Positions 1-7,361 of a stretch of 64,000 nucleotides of DNA are shown piece after piece (position 1 is the first letter of the stretch; the number at the start of each line of letters is the position of its first letter). Both the position numbers and the translations under genes were made by a program. The DNA lies in assembly GCF_003031585.1 (NCBI RefSeq), contig NZ_PWAA01000011.1, positions 248,001 through 312,000 on the forward strand, read 5' to 3'. This DNA comes from Thalassobius sp. I31.1. Its GTDB lineage: Bacteria > Pseudomonadota > Alphaproteobacteria > Rhodobacterales > Rhodobacteraceae. The notes under the pieces were generated by a model. That model saw only the letters and a program-made list of their open reading frames with translations, was not told the DNA's origin and did no database searches.

Positions 1-157
1 CTGGACAGTGATCCGCAGCGACGACAAGAAACGCGCGCGCCTGGCCGTTATTGAACATATCCTGCGCAATATGGATTACGCAGGCAAAAACCCCAATGCC
101 ATCCAGGCCCCTGACGACAAAATCTGCGGCACGCCAGAGATTTGGGACGCCGGCTGA
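1..157 (+). CDS. ppk2: Polyphosphate kinase 2 family protein, C-terminal fragment
   Basis: The window opens inside a reading frame that ends in TGA at 155-157. The visible 51 residues begin WTVIRSDDKKRARL and end IWDAG. The Trp followed by SDDK(K/R)RARL and a helix of the type IxHIL is the signature C-terminus of the PPK2 family, which transfers phosphate between polyphosphate and nucleotides in the cytoplasm. The Walker A and B region lies upstream of the window, so substrate class (GDP/ADP or NMP) cannot be judged. The next gene starts directly after the stop codon, which suggests a shared transcript. The family call rests on the tail alone but the tail is distinctive. Confidence 0.75.
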   Translation, partial: WTVIRSDDKKRARLAVIEHILRNMDYAGKNPNAIQAPDDKICGTPEIWDAG

Positions 158-778
158 ATGGTCAAGAAACGCGGATATCATCACGGCAACCTGCGCATGG
201 CGCTGGTAGAAGCTGCGCTTTCCCTGATTGAGGAAAAGGGGCCGACAGGTTTCACCCTGTCAGAGGCGGCCAAACGCGCAGGTGTCACCCCTGCCGCTGT
301 TTATCGTCACTTTGAAGGCCGTGAGGATCTGATCGCAGAAGCCGCCCGTCAGGGGTATGAGATTTTCGCTGATCTGCTTGAATATGCCTGGGAAAAAGGT
401 GATGTCAGCGATCTTGCGCGTTTTGAATCTGTCGGGCGTGCCTATCTTGCATTTGCCCGCCGATATCCAGGGCATTACGTGGCGATGTTTGAAAGTGGGA
501 TCCATGTGAACCGCTCACCTCTGCTTGCTGAAGTGTCCGCGCGCGCAATGGGCATCATGGAACAGGCCGCAGACCGACTTATTGCGCATATTCCACTGGA
601 AAAACGCCCGCCTGCACGGATGTTTTCAGCCCATATCCGGGCGATGTCCCATGGTGTCGTTGAACTATTCGCCCGGAACGCCCCGGGGACTGCATCCCCG
701 TTTTCGCCAGAGGACTTACTGGAAAGCGGGATTGGCGTGTATCTCAGGGGGCTTGGTCTGATTGATCCGGATCACTGA
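158..778 (+). CDS. TetR/AcrR family transcriptional regulator
   Basis: A 206-residue regulator. Residues ~10-57 form the TetR helix-turn-helix: a helix ending in EEKGPTGFTL, the core EAAKRAGVTPAAVYRHF and the closing FEGREDLIAEAA. The remainder is an all-helical ligand or dimerisation domain with no recognisable ligand motif; its pattern resembles the WHG-type TetR C-terminal domain. The ATG follows the stop of the PPK2 gene with no gap, so the two are probably co-transcribed and translationally coupled, and the regulator may respond to the same physiology; that is inference. Its 3' end overlaps the 3' end of the convergent membrane-protein gene by 35 nt. Confidence 0.85.
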   Translation: MVKKRGYHHGNLRMALVEAALSLIEEKGPTGFTLSEAAKRAGVTPAAVYRHFEGREDLIAEAARQGYEIFADLLEYAWEKGDVSDLARFESVGRAYLAFARRYPGHYVAMFESGIHVNRSPLLAEVSARAMGIMEQAADRLIAHIPLEKRPPARMFSAHIRAMSHGVVELFARNAPGTASPFSPEDLLESGIGVYLRGLGLIDPDH

Positions 779-1268
779 CGCGCGGTTTTCTCAGTTTTTG
801 CAGGGCAGCGCGCCATATATCCCCTGGTAACGGCAGACCCATCCATGTCGTGATCACTGCACTGATGTAGCCGATCAACCAGACTGCGCCAATCACCAGA
901 CACAGCACAAAATAGGCAAGAATTGCAGCGCCGGCCCCTTCTGACGGGGTCAGAATGAAAAACTGCAAGGCCAGCCCAAGAAGAAAGCCACTGCAGAAAC
1001 AGGCAAGCATCCGGGAAATACTGTGACGTTCAATCACGGCATCCACGGGCTGCAACATCAACACACCGGCAAAAACACCTGAACGCAGTCCGGATGCGAG
1101 ATTCCGCATCGCATCTGAATAGTCAGGGCCTGAAAACGTGCGGATCAGCGCTTCTGCGACTGACGCCGCAAACACAGCCAATATGACAGATGCAAACAAT
1201 CGGGCAAACGCATCCTGCCGCCGCTGTTCCGGTTCTTTTCGGGCAAGGATCATATCATCATCAAACAT
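744..1268 (-). CDS. Hypothetical four-helix membrane protein
   Basis: A 174-residue protein that I do not recognise as a named family. After a charged N-terminus (about 20 residues) there are four hydrophobic stretches: ~24-44 (LFASVILAVFAASVAEAL), ~64-78, ~90-108 (CFCSGFLLGLALQFFI) and ~114-140 (AAILAYFVLCLVIGAVWLIGYISAV), then a basic and acidic cytoplasmic tail. It is likely an inner-membrane protein. It converges with the TetR gene and overlaps its last 35 nt. Nothing in the sequence indicates a reaction. The start is the only ATG that keeps the first charged segment. Confidence 0.6.
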   Translation of the reverse strand: MFDDDMILARKEPEQRRQDAFARLFASVILAVFAASVAEALIRTFSGPDYSDAMRNLASGLRSGVFAGVLMLQPVDAVIERHSISRMLACFCSGFLLGLALQFFILTPSEGAGAAILAYFVLCLVIGAVWLIGYISAVITTWMGLPLPGDIWRAALQKLRKPRVSDPDQSDQAP

Positions 1269-1477
1269 ACATCGGGTCTAACTTCGAAATATGGAAAAAT
1301 TGGGTCAAACCCGGCCGAAAATAGCGACAACCTTTAACAATAGGTCTGCAAAGACCGCAACGCAGGTCTATTGTTTCCAAATGCGCGCAAGTTCAATTCT
1401 GCTGACGTATTATTCACATAATCTCCCCTGACACTAAGGCATCTGACCAACAGAACCGGCTTGAGGAACGAATCGAA

Positions 1478-1503
1478 AAGGGCCCGCAAAACTGCGAGCC
1501 CTT
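1478..1503 (-). terminator. Intrinsic terminator of rplM-rpsI
   Basis: Ten-base-pair stem (1478-1487 with 1494-1503, one G-U pair) with a six-base loop. On the minus strand it is followed by CTTTTCGATT. It lies 30 nt after the rpsI stop codon and closes the ribosomal protein operon. Confidence 0.75.
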
Positions 1504-1532
1504 GAAAATGTATCGGTAAAAACCGGAAGCGA

Positions 1533-2012
1533 TTAACGCTTGGAGAACTGGAAGGAACGACGCGCTTTGCGCTTACCGAACTTCTTACGTTCAACAACAC
1601 GAGAGTCACGTGTCAGGAAGCCAGCGGCTTTCAGTGGTGCGCGCAGGGAGGGTTCATAAAGCTGCAGAGCTTTAGAAATACCGTGCTTCACAGCGCCCGC
1701 CTGACCCGTCAGACCGCCACCTTTAACAGTTGCGTAAACGTCGAATTCGCCTTCAACACCAGCAACTTGCATAGGCTGACGCAGGATCAGCTGCAGCACC
1801 GGGCGTGCAAAGTAAACGTCCTGGTCTTTGCCATTCACAACCACTTTGCCGGAACCTGGTTTGATCCAGACACGGGCAACAGCATCTTTACGCTTACCAG
1901 TTGCATAAGAACGACCCAGTTCGTCACGAACAGGCTCACGCGGGGCAGAAACTTCAACTGCGCCTTCAGCAACAGTGTTCAGCTCATCCAGAGATTTGAT
2001 TTCGTCAGTCAT
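1533..2012 (-). CDS. rpsI: 30S ribosomal protein S9
   Basis: A 159-residue small-subunit ribosomal protein whose C-terminal tail reaches the P-site tRNA. The S9 core is clear: [19 protein letters not shown], the [18 protein letters not shown] segment, [20 protein letters not shown] and the terminal FQFSKR that carries the conserved Lys-Arg. The first ~33 residues are an acidic extension ([12 protein letters not shown]...) common in alphaproteobacteria. It starts 2 nt after the rplM stop codon, the universal L13-S9 pair, and is followed by an intrinsic terminator. The ATG is preceded on its strand by GGAGCTGATC, a good ribosome binding site. Confidence 0.97.
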   Translation of the reverse strand: MTDEIKSLDELNTVAEGAVEVSAPREPVRDELGRSYATGKRKDAVARVWIKPGSGKVVVNGKDQDVYFARPVLQLILRQPMQVAGVEGEFDVYATVKGGGLTGQAGAVKHGISKALQLYEPSLRAPLKAAGFLTRDSRVVERKKFGKRKARRSFQFSKR

Positions 2013-2014
2013 GA

Positions 2015-2476
2015 TCAGCTCCGGGTGTTTTTCTTGTTCATGGATTTCACATCCAGAACTTCGGGCTTCTGTGCTTCCTGGCCGTGCTCGGCACCGGCAT
2101 AGACGCGCAGGTTGGTCATTTGCTTGCGGGACAGCTTGCCGCCTGGCAGCATGCGCTGAACAGCTTTGGTCACAACGCGCTCTGGGTGTTCACCCTCGAG
2201 GATCTGACCAGCAGTACGGGACTTGATGCCGCCTGGGTGGCCAGTGTGCCAGTAGTAGTTCTTGTCCGTGCGTTTTTTGCCGGTCAGCTGGATTTTGTCC
2301 GCATTGATCACGATGACATTGTCACCCATGTCCATGTGCGGAGTGAAAGACGCCTTGTGCTTACCGCGCAGACGCATGGCAATGATCGAAGCAAGACGGC
2401 CCAGAACAACGCCTTCAGCGTCGATCAGGATCCATTTCTTGTCGATATCTGCCGGAGTCGCAGAGAAAGTTTTCAT
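2015..2476 (-). CDS. rplM: 50S ribosomal protein L13
   Basis: A 153-residue large-subunit ribosomal protein, first gene of the L13-S9 operon. Recognised by [17 protein letters not shown] near the N-terminus, [18 protein letters not shown] in the middle, [13 protein letters not shown] and [15 protein letters not shown], then [19 protein letters not shown]. The family is usually ~142-150 residues; the short C-terminal extension ends MNKKNTRS. The upstream 200 bp hold its promoter region and a GC-rich palindrome near 2510, but no convincing L13 autoregulatory structure could be identified by eye. Confidence 0.97.
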   Translation of the reverse strand: MKTFSATPADIDKKWILIDAEGVVLGRLASIIAMRLRGKHKASFTPHMDMGDNVIVINADKIQLTGKKRTDKNYYWHTGHPGGIKSRTAGQILEGEHPERVVTKAVQRMLPGGKLSRKQMTNLRVYAGAEHGQEAQKPEVLDVKSMNKKNTRS

Positions 2477-2647
2477 GGTTTAACCCTTAGTTAAGGCCAA
2501 TTGGCCCGTTCGGGGGGATCCCCCGGAATTCGATGTTGGGGTTTTATACGCATCTGGCGCACAGTCAAGTGCAGTAAAGTTAATATAATTGTTTGTTTTC
2601 AATGCTTTGCAAAATAGGTATAAAAATACCCCACATTTTATCCCCAA

Positions 2648-2673
2648 CCAGACGGGCATTTCCCCCCGTCTGG
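2648..2673 (-). terminator. Hairpin after the DUF5368-like gene
   Basis: A perfect nine-base-pair inverted repeat (CCAGACGGG / CCCGTCTGG, 8-nt loop) 20 nt after the stop codon of the small membrane protein. On the minus strand it is followed by TTGGGG rather than a U-run, so it may protect or terminate the transcript only weakly. Confidence 0.4.
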
Positions 2674-2693
2674 CCGGATTGTTCTGCTTTACC

Positions 2694-3044
2694 CTAGACA
2701 GCACGCCGGGAAAAGAGCCCCTGCACCGTATAAACAAGGATCGCCGCGCCAATCGCACCAACAATGGCAATCATTGCAAGAACGATCACGTCGACCGGCC
2801 CGCCGAGATCCGACAAAGAGGAATGTGTCATATGCTGCACAAAGACTACTGCGCCAACGGCGCCAAAGGGCATCGCCATCTGGGCCAGTAGGAATTTCTT
2901 CCAACTAACGGCCCGGTCGCGCACCAACACATAGATGTAGCCAACGGTCACCAGTGCCGCGACCGCGACCATGGCCCAGAACAGGCCCTTGCCGAAGATT
3001 TCCTCAAACACCGCAAACAGGGTGGATAATGTCAGTTCTTTCAT
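2694..3044 (-). CDS. Small membrane protein, DUF5368-like
   Basis: A 116-residue protein with three strongly hydrophobic segments: ~21-40 (LFWAMVAVAALVTVGYIYVL), ~53-68 (AQMAMPFGAVGAVVFV) and ~82-108 (PVDVIVLAMIAIVGAIGAAILVYTVQGL). The start MKELTLSTLFAVFEEIFGK and overall layout resemble the DUF5368 family of Rhodobacterales; that name is from memory and should be checked. It begins 12 nt after the stop of the flavoprotein gene on the same strand, so the two are almost certainly co-transcribed. A role as membrane anchor or quinone-side partner of that exported flavoprotein is inference from context only. Confidence 0.65.
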   Translation of the reverse strand: MKELTLSTLFAVFEEIFGKGLFWAMVAVAALVTVGYIYVLVRDRAVSWKKFLLAQMAMPFGAVGAVVFVQHMTHSSLSDLGGPVDVIVLAMIAIVGAIGAAILVYTVQGLFSRRAV

Positions 3045-3056
3045 TCTCTCTCTCCC

Positions 3057-4373
3057 TTATGCCCGGCCACGCAACATGGCGTTATAAGTGGCTTTCAGTG
3101 CGACTTCTTTCATCAACCAGGAAATCCACAGCTCTTCCAGCGGCGCAATCACCCCCGGGAAGCTTGGGACCAGATTGTTGTTGTAATCAAATTCAACCAG
3201 CATCGCGCGACCGATCTTTGTGATCAGCGGACAAGACGTGTAGCCATTGTAACGCGCATCACTTTCCTGCCCCTGGATCTGGGCGATCAGCTGTTCTTCG
3301 ACCACGGGCACCTGCCATTTCACACTGGCTGCGGTTTTGCCTTTTGGCACTCCGGCGACATCGCCACAGGCAAAGATTTCCGGATACCGGTTGTGGCGCA
3401 GAGTATATTGATCGACTTCAACCCAGCCCTGACCAACCCATTTGTCCGCCCATGGCAGCGCTGAATTCAGGATCACATCCGGCGCACGCTGTGGCGGAAT
3501 GACATTGGTGAAATCATATGGCAGTTCTGTGTCGCCCTCAGGCGTTTCAAATGTCGCCAGTTTCTTCACCGGATCGATGGCTTTCATCACGTGGTTATGA
3601 TGCACATCTACCCCGCGATCCTCAAACAACATGCGGACCTTTTCATTGACGATCGGCACACCAAACAGCCCGTTGTTATGGGCGGCATAGGTCATTTCCA
3701 CTTTGCCCCGGTTGCCTTTACGGCGGGCGTAATCATCGGTCAGGAACGTGTATTTCAGCGGCGCACCGGCGCATTTCATGCCCGTTGCCGGACGTGTGAA
3801 CAGCCCAACACCGCCCTCATCTGTGAACTTATCCATCGCGGTCCAGGTTTTCGCAGCATATTCCGGCCCGGCATAGACCGCGCCAATGCCATTTTCCCCA
3901 ACCATATCAAGGGAGAACCCTTCAATCTTATCCCAGTCAAGTTTCAACCCGGGCGCAACAATCAGATAGTCATACGCAACATCTTCCTGCCCCGCGATCC
4001 GCAGCCGTTTGCTTTCAGGATCAATCTCACTGGCAAACGCATTGATGAAATTCACCCCGCGCGGCAGCCATGTGTCATTGCTGCTGACGGAATAATCCGC
4101 AGGCTTCAAACCCGCCGCGATCAGTGTAAATCCTGGCTGATACAAATGGCGCGGGCGCCCGTCGATTATAGTAATATCCGCCCCGTTCAGGCGGGTATTC
4201 AACCGGTTTGCAAGCGCCATCCCCGCAGCCCCTGCGCCCAGAATAACGATCTTTGCAGATGTATTTACCGTTTGCGCGGCCTGGGTGCCGGACGCAGCAA
4301 CACTGGCCACGCCTCCGGCGGCCAGTAACCCCAAAAGGGCCCGGCGATTCATATTCATTTTATGTTCAGACAC
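3057..4373 (-). CDS. Tat-exported FAD oxidoreductase of the sulfide:quinone reductase type
   Basis: A 438-residue flavoprotein. Residues 1-33 form a twin-arginine signal (NMNRRALLGLLAAGG, small residues, then cleavage near SGTQAAQ). The FAD Rossmann motif is VILGAGAAGMALANRL (43-58), followed by DGRPRHLYQPGFTLIAAG, the pattern of sulfide:quinone reductases. Family knowledge: SQRs use redox cysteines near the flavin. Here Cys201 (GMKCAGAPLKY) and Cys381 (YTSCPLITKIG) sit at the two key positions, and Cys336 lies in the FACGDVAG FAD segment. A Tyr (Y167, GIGAVYAGPEY) stands where a further cysteine is often found. Likely role: periplasmic oxidation of sulfide or a related sulfur compound with electrons to the quinone pool. 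It heads an operon with the small membrane protein. A flavocytochrome-c-like or rhodanese-linked substrate is possible. Confidence 0.8.
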   Translation of the reverse strand: MSEHKMNMNRRALLGLLAAGGVASVAASGTQAAQTVNTSAKIVILGAGAAGMALANRLNTRLNGADITIIDGRPRHLYQPGFTLIAAGLKPADYSVSSNDTWLPRGVNFINAFASEIDPESKRLRIAGQEDVAYDYLIVAPGLKLDWDKIEGFSLDMVGENGIGAVYAGPEYAAKTWTAMDKFTDEGGVGLFTRPATGMKCAGAPLKYTFLTDDYARRKGNRGKVEMTYAAHNNGLFGVPIVNEKVRMLFEDRGVDVHHNHVMKAIDPVKKLATFETPEGDTELPYDFTNVIPPQRAPDVILNSALPWADKWVGQGWVEVDQYTLRHNRYPEIFACGDVAGVPKGKTAASVKWQVPVVEEQLIAQIQGQESDARYNGYTSCPLITKIGRAMLVEFDYNNNLVPSFPGVIAPLEELWISWLMKEVALKATYNAMLRGRA

Positions 4374-4457
4374 GGCCTGTTCCCCGTTCTGTCGTTGCCT
4401 GGCTGGCGGGGAACAGGTTAGTTATGACGGTTTCATGATGCTTTGATGCAGATCAAT

Positions 4458-4889
4458 CTAACGTTTCTGATCGGTCGGAGGGATGGAATAAGTTAATGAC
4501 GCCCGCGCCACGGGCCGGGTATCGCCTTCGGAACAGATCAGCACATCCCCGACAACCAGCGCCCGCCCCATTTTCAGGATCCGCGCAGTACCGATCAGAT
4601 CCGTATTGGCCGCCGGTTTGCGCATGAAATCAATGGAACAATTGGTTGTGACGGCCAGGGCAACTTTTCCAAGCCGCGCAAGAATAGCCGCATACATCGC
4701 GCAATCCGCCAGGGCAAACATCGCAGGGCCGGACACCGTGCCACCCGGGCGCAGATGACGTTCTGAAACCAGCAGGCGCAGATCGGTTTCATCGCCTTCC
4801 AGACGCTCCACGCGGAAATCCTCTGCCACCTGAGGAAAGATCTGCCCCATCCAGGTTTCAAGTTCCTGTTTATCCATCTGAAACGCCAT
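4458..4889 (-). CDS. PaaI-type hotdog thioesterase
   Basis: A 143-residue single hotdog-fold protein. The central helix and active-site segment LRPGGTVSGPAMFALADCAMYAAILARLG matches the PaaI/4HBT group, where the acid of the helix (Asp in ALADCAMY) activates water for acyl-CoA thioester hydrolysis. The β-strand region TTNCSIDFMRKPAANTDLIGTARILKMGRALVVGDV is also typical. It is divergent from an enoyl-CoA-hydratase-like gene whose chosen start lies 56 bp away, a natural pairing for acyl-CoA metabolism. The exact acyl-CoA is unknown. The ATG is preceded on its strand by GGGGAGGCAATC, a strong binding site. Confidence 0.85.
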   Translation of the reverse strand: MAFQMDKQELETWMGQIFPQVAEDFRVERLEGDETDLRLLVSERHLRPGGTVSGPAMFALADCAMYAAILARLGKVALAVTTNCSIDFMRKPAANTDLIGTARILKMGRALVVGDVLICSEGDTRPVARASLTYSIPPTDQKR

Positions 4890-4945
4890 GATTGCCTCCC
4901 CGCAAACTTTCGGTCAGAGTGGCGCAAAGCAGATGGGGGAACAAG

Positions 4946-5722
4946 ATGAGCGATCTGATTTTACGCAACGACACAGAGGCGGGCGTGACGCGTCTTGTCC
5001 TGAATTCTGATCGCAACCTGAATGCGCTTTCTGATGGGATGCTGGCAGAATTGTCGGCGCAACTTGATGAAATTGCCGCAGATACAACCGTAAAAGCCGT
5101 GATCCTTGCGGGCGCTGGCCGGGTCTTCTGTGCAGGTCATGACCTGAAAGAAATGACCGCAAAACGCGCGGCAAATGATGGCGGGAAATCTGGATTTATT
5201 GATCTGTTTCAACGCTGTAGCGCTGTCATGCAAAAGATCACCACCCTGCCCCAGCCTGTGATTTCCGAGGTTCACAACATCGCCACAGCCGCCGGCTGCC
5301 AACTGGTCGCCACCTGTGATCTGGCGATTGCAGCAGAGGGCACGCGCTTTGGCGTGAACGGCGTCAATATTGGGCTGTTCTGTTCCACACCGATGGTCGC
5401 CCTCACCCGGAACATTCCACGCAAACAGGCGTTTGAACTGCTGACAACAGGCGAATTTCTTAATGCGGATCAGGCTGTTAGCCTTGGCCTGATCAACCGT
5501 GTGGTCCCTGTGGAAGATCTGCAAAACGCCACAATGGAACTGGCTGAAAAAATCGCGGGCAAGCTCTCTTCCGCTGTAAAAATCGGCAAGGAAGCTTTCT
5601 ATAAGCAATTGGAAATGCCGCTGTCAGAAGCCTATGACTACACCGGTCAGGTGATCACCGAAAACATGATGCTGCGGGACACCGAAGCCGCGATTGACGC
5701 CTTCATCAACCGCAAAAAATGA
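4946..5722 (+). CDS. Enoyl-CoA hydratase/isomerase family protein, ECHDC3-like
   Basis: A 258-residue crotonase-fold protein. The oxyanion-hole segments are visible: AGAGRVFCAGHDLKEM and ATAAGCQLVATCDLAIA. The stretch FGVNGVNIGLFCSTPMVALTRNIPRKQAFELLTTGE is characteristic of the ECHDC3-like branch. In canonical hydratases the second oxyanion segment carries Glu and the PExxLG motif carries the second Glu; here these positions read AAGCQ and GVNIGL, so the two catalytic acids appear absent and hydratase activity is doubtful. The start at 4946 was chosen over an upstream in-frame ATG at 4892 because AGATGGGGGA lies just before it and the upstream extension is not family-like. It is divergent from the PaaI thioesterase. 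Confidence 0.85.
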   Translation: MSDLILRNDTEAGVTRLVLNSDRNLNALSDGMLAELSAQLDEIAADTTVKAVILAGAGRVFCAGHDLKEMTAKRAANDGGKSGFIDLFQRCSAVMQKITTLPQPVISEVHNIATAAGCQLVATCDLAIAAEGTRFGVNGVNIGLFCSTPMVALTRNIPRKQAFELLTTGEFLNADQAVSLGLINRVVPVEDLQNATMELAEKIAGKLSSAVKIGKEAFYKQLEMPLSEAYDYTGQVITENMMLRDTEAAIDAFINRKK

Positions 5723-5723
5723 C

Positions 5724-5775
5724 ATGCACAAAGCATGCACATCTTATGCACACTCTATGCATATAAATATGCATA
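5724..5775 (+). repeat. Five ATGCA direct repeats at 11-bp spacing
   Basis: ATGCA occurs at 5724, 5735, 5746, 5757 and 5769, i.e. steps of 11, 11, 11 and 12 bp, starting 2 nt after the stop of the hydratase-like gene. The first three continue as ATGCAC and the last two as ATGCAT. The unit is close to one helical turn and each core is nearly self-complementary. Confidence 0.7.
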
Positions 5776-5800
5776 TCGCATTTTTGTTCTGAAAATATCC

Positions 5801-5841
5801 CCGGGGGGTCCGGGGGGTCCGGGGGGCAGGCAGCCCCCCGG
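5801..5841. terminator. G-run repeat and convergent hairpin
   Basis: Three copies of CGGGGGG(T/C)C in tandem end in a perfect nine-base-pair hairpin (5819-5827 with 5833-5841, five-base loop). It sits between the convergent hydratase-like and carboxypeptidase genes. Such GGGGGGC...GCCCCCC hairpins are common terminators in Rhodobacterales and can act in both directions, though neither side has a clean U-run. Confidence 0.5.
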
Positions 5842-5849
5842 CGCTGAGA

Positions 5850-7340
5850 TCACAGCTTATAGATCTCGCTGAATTTACCCTCTAGGTAATCCATCAAAGG
5901 GGCCTCGGATGGTTCAAACCCGCAGGCATGTGTGATGGTTTCACGCGGATCACGCAGCCCGCCATATTGGTGCAGGTTTTCGCGCAGCCATCCTGTCGCG
6001 GGGCTTGTGTCCCCCTTCTCAAGACTTGCATCCAGATCCGGCAGATCTGCCCGCATCGCTTTGTTCAGGTTTCCGGAATAGACCGTGCCAAGGCTATAGG
6101 TCGGGAAATAGCCAAACAGACCCACGGACCAATGCACATCCTGCATGCAGCCCTGGGATGGTTTTGTTACCGCAAAACCAAAGTCAGCTTCAAAGCGTTC
6201 ATTCCAGGCATCCGGCAGATCAGCGACGGCCAGTTCACCAGAAATCAGTTTCTGTTCCAGATCGAACCGCAGCAGAACATGCAGGTTATATTGCAGCTCA
6301 TCCGCTTCTGTCCGGATATAGCCGTCATTCACCCGATTCACAGTGCCGTAGAATTCATCTGCATTGTCGACGCCGATGTCGCCAAACATGTCACGCACGG
6401 CACCATACATCCAGCTTGTGAAGGCACGAGAACGGCCGATCTGGTTTTCATAAATCCTGCTCTGGCTTTCATGCACGCCCATGGAAATGCCGCGCCCCAA
6501 TGGGGTCAGCAGGTGCTGGTCGTCGATGCCAAGTTCATAGCAGGCGTGGCCGACTTCGTGGATCGTAGAATAGAAACAGTTGAACGGGTCGTTTTCGACG
6601 GTGCGCGTGGTGATCCGCGCTTCCTGACCAGAGCCAAGCGAAAACGGATGCACCGCCTTGTCGATCCGGCCATGGTTGAAATCGTACCCAAAGCGTTCCG
6701 CCAGCACATGGGCGAATTTCATCTGATCATCAGAGGTAAACGTGCCGTTCAGTTTTTTCGGCTGGTGGGAGGATCCTTTGACCTTATCCAGCAGCGCCAC
6801 CAGACGCGGGCGCATGGCGTCAAACATTGCGCCCAGGCTTTCGGCGGTTGCGCCGGTTTCGTAATCCTGCACCAGCGCGTCATAGGCATTGCCCATGCCG
6901 TCTTCGCCCTGGGCCATGGCTTCGCCTTCTTCACGGCGCAGCTGAATGACCTTTTCAAGGGTTGGGGCAAAACCTGCGAAATCTTCACGGGACCGGGCTT
7001 CGGCCCAGATCCCCTGCCCAAGGCTGGTTTCACGTGCCAGCGACTCTGCCAGATCGGCAGGGATTTTCGTATTACGCAGGTAATGACGTTTGATCAGGCG
7101 CAGGTTTGCGGCTTCGACCTCAGTCAGGTTTTCAAGCGATGCTTTTTCAATCCACTCCCCCATGCGCGGATCGGTGCGGCGGGCGTGCAAGACGGCCTCC
7201 ATCGCTTCCATTTCTTCCGCACGCTGGGCGGTTGCGCCGCGTGGCATGACGGTTTCCTGATCCCAGGCCAGACGCTGAGAGGTCTGGTTCAGGGCTTCGG
7301 TGCGGCGCTGAAACGCCATCAGTTCTGAAAAGCTGCTCAT
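5850..7340 (-). CDS. Metallocarboxypeptidase, M32 family
   Basis: A 496-residue cytoplasmic zinc carboxypeptidase of the Taq/Pfu (M32) type, which removes C-terminal residues from peptides. The zinc motif HEVGH is present in STIHEVGHACYELG, followed downstream by HESQSRIYENQIG, the conserved segment carrying the third ligand, and by the family block NRVNDGYIRTEADELQYNLHVLLRFDLEQ. The N-terminal domain contains the usual LAWDQETVMPRGA. The length matches the family (490-505). The gene begins 22 bp upstream of where the ctaA stop would follow on the same strand, so ctaA-M32 is a likely transcription unit ending at the GC-rich hairpin. Confidence 0.93.
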   Translation of the reverse strand: MSSFSELMAFQRRTEALNQTSQRLAWDQETVMPRGATAQRAEEMEAMEAVLHARRTDPRMGEWIEKASLENLTEVEAANLRLIKRHYLRNTKIPADLAESLARETSLGQGIWAEARSREDFAGFAPTLEKVIQLRREEGEAMAQGEDGMGNAYDALVQDYETGATAESLGAMFDAMRPRLVALLDKVKGSSHQPKKLNGTFTSDDQMKFAHVLAERFGYDFNHGRIDKAVHPFSLGSGQEARITTRTVENDPFNCFYSTIHEVGHACYELGIDDQHLLTPLGRGISMGVHESQSRIYENQIGRSRAFTSWMYGAVRDMFGDIGVDNADEFYGTVNRVNDGYIRTEADELQYNLHVLLRFDLEQKLISGELAVADLPDAWNERFEADFGFAVTKPSQGCMQDVHWSVGLFGYFPTYSLGTVYSGNLNKAMRADLPDLDASLEKGDTSPATGWLRENLHQYGGLRDPRETITHACGFEPSEAPLMDYLEGKFSEIYKL

Positions 7341-7361
7341 CTTATCATTCTTCCTTTTATA

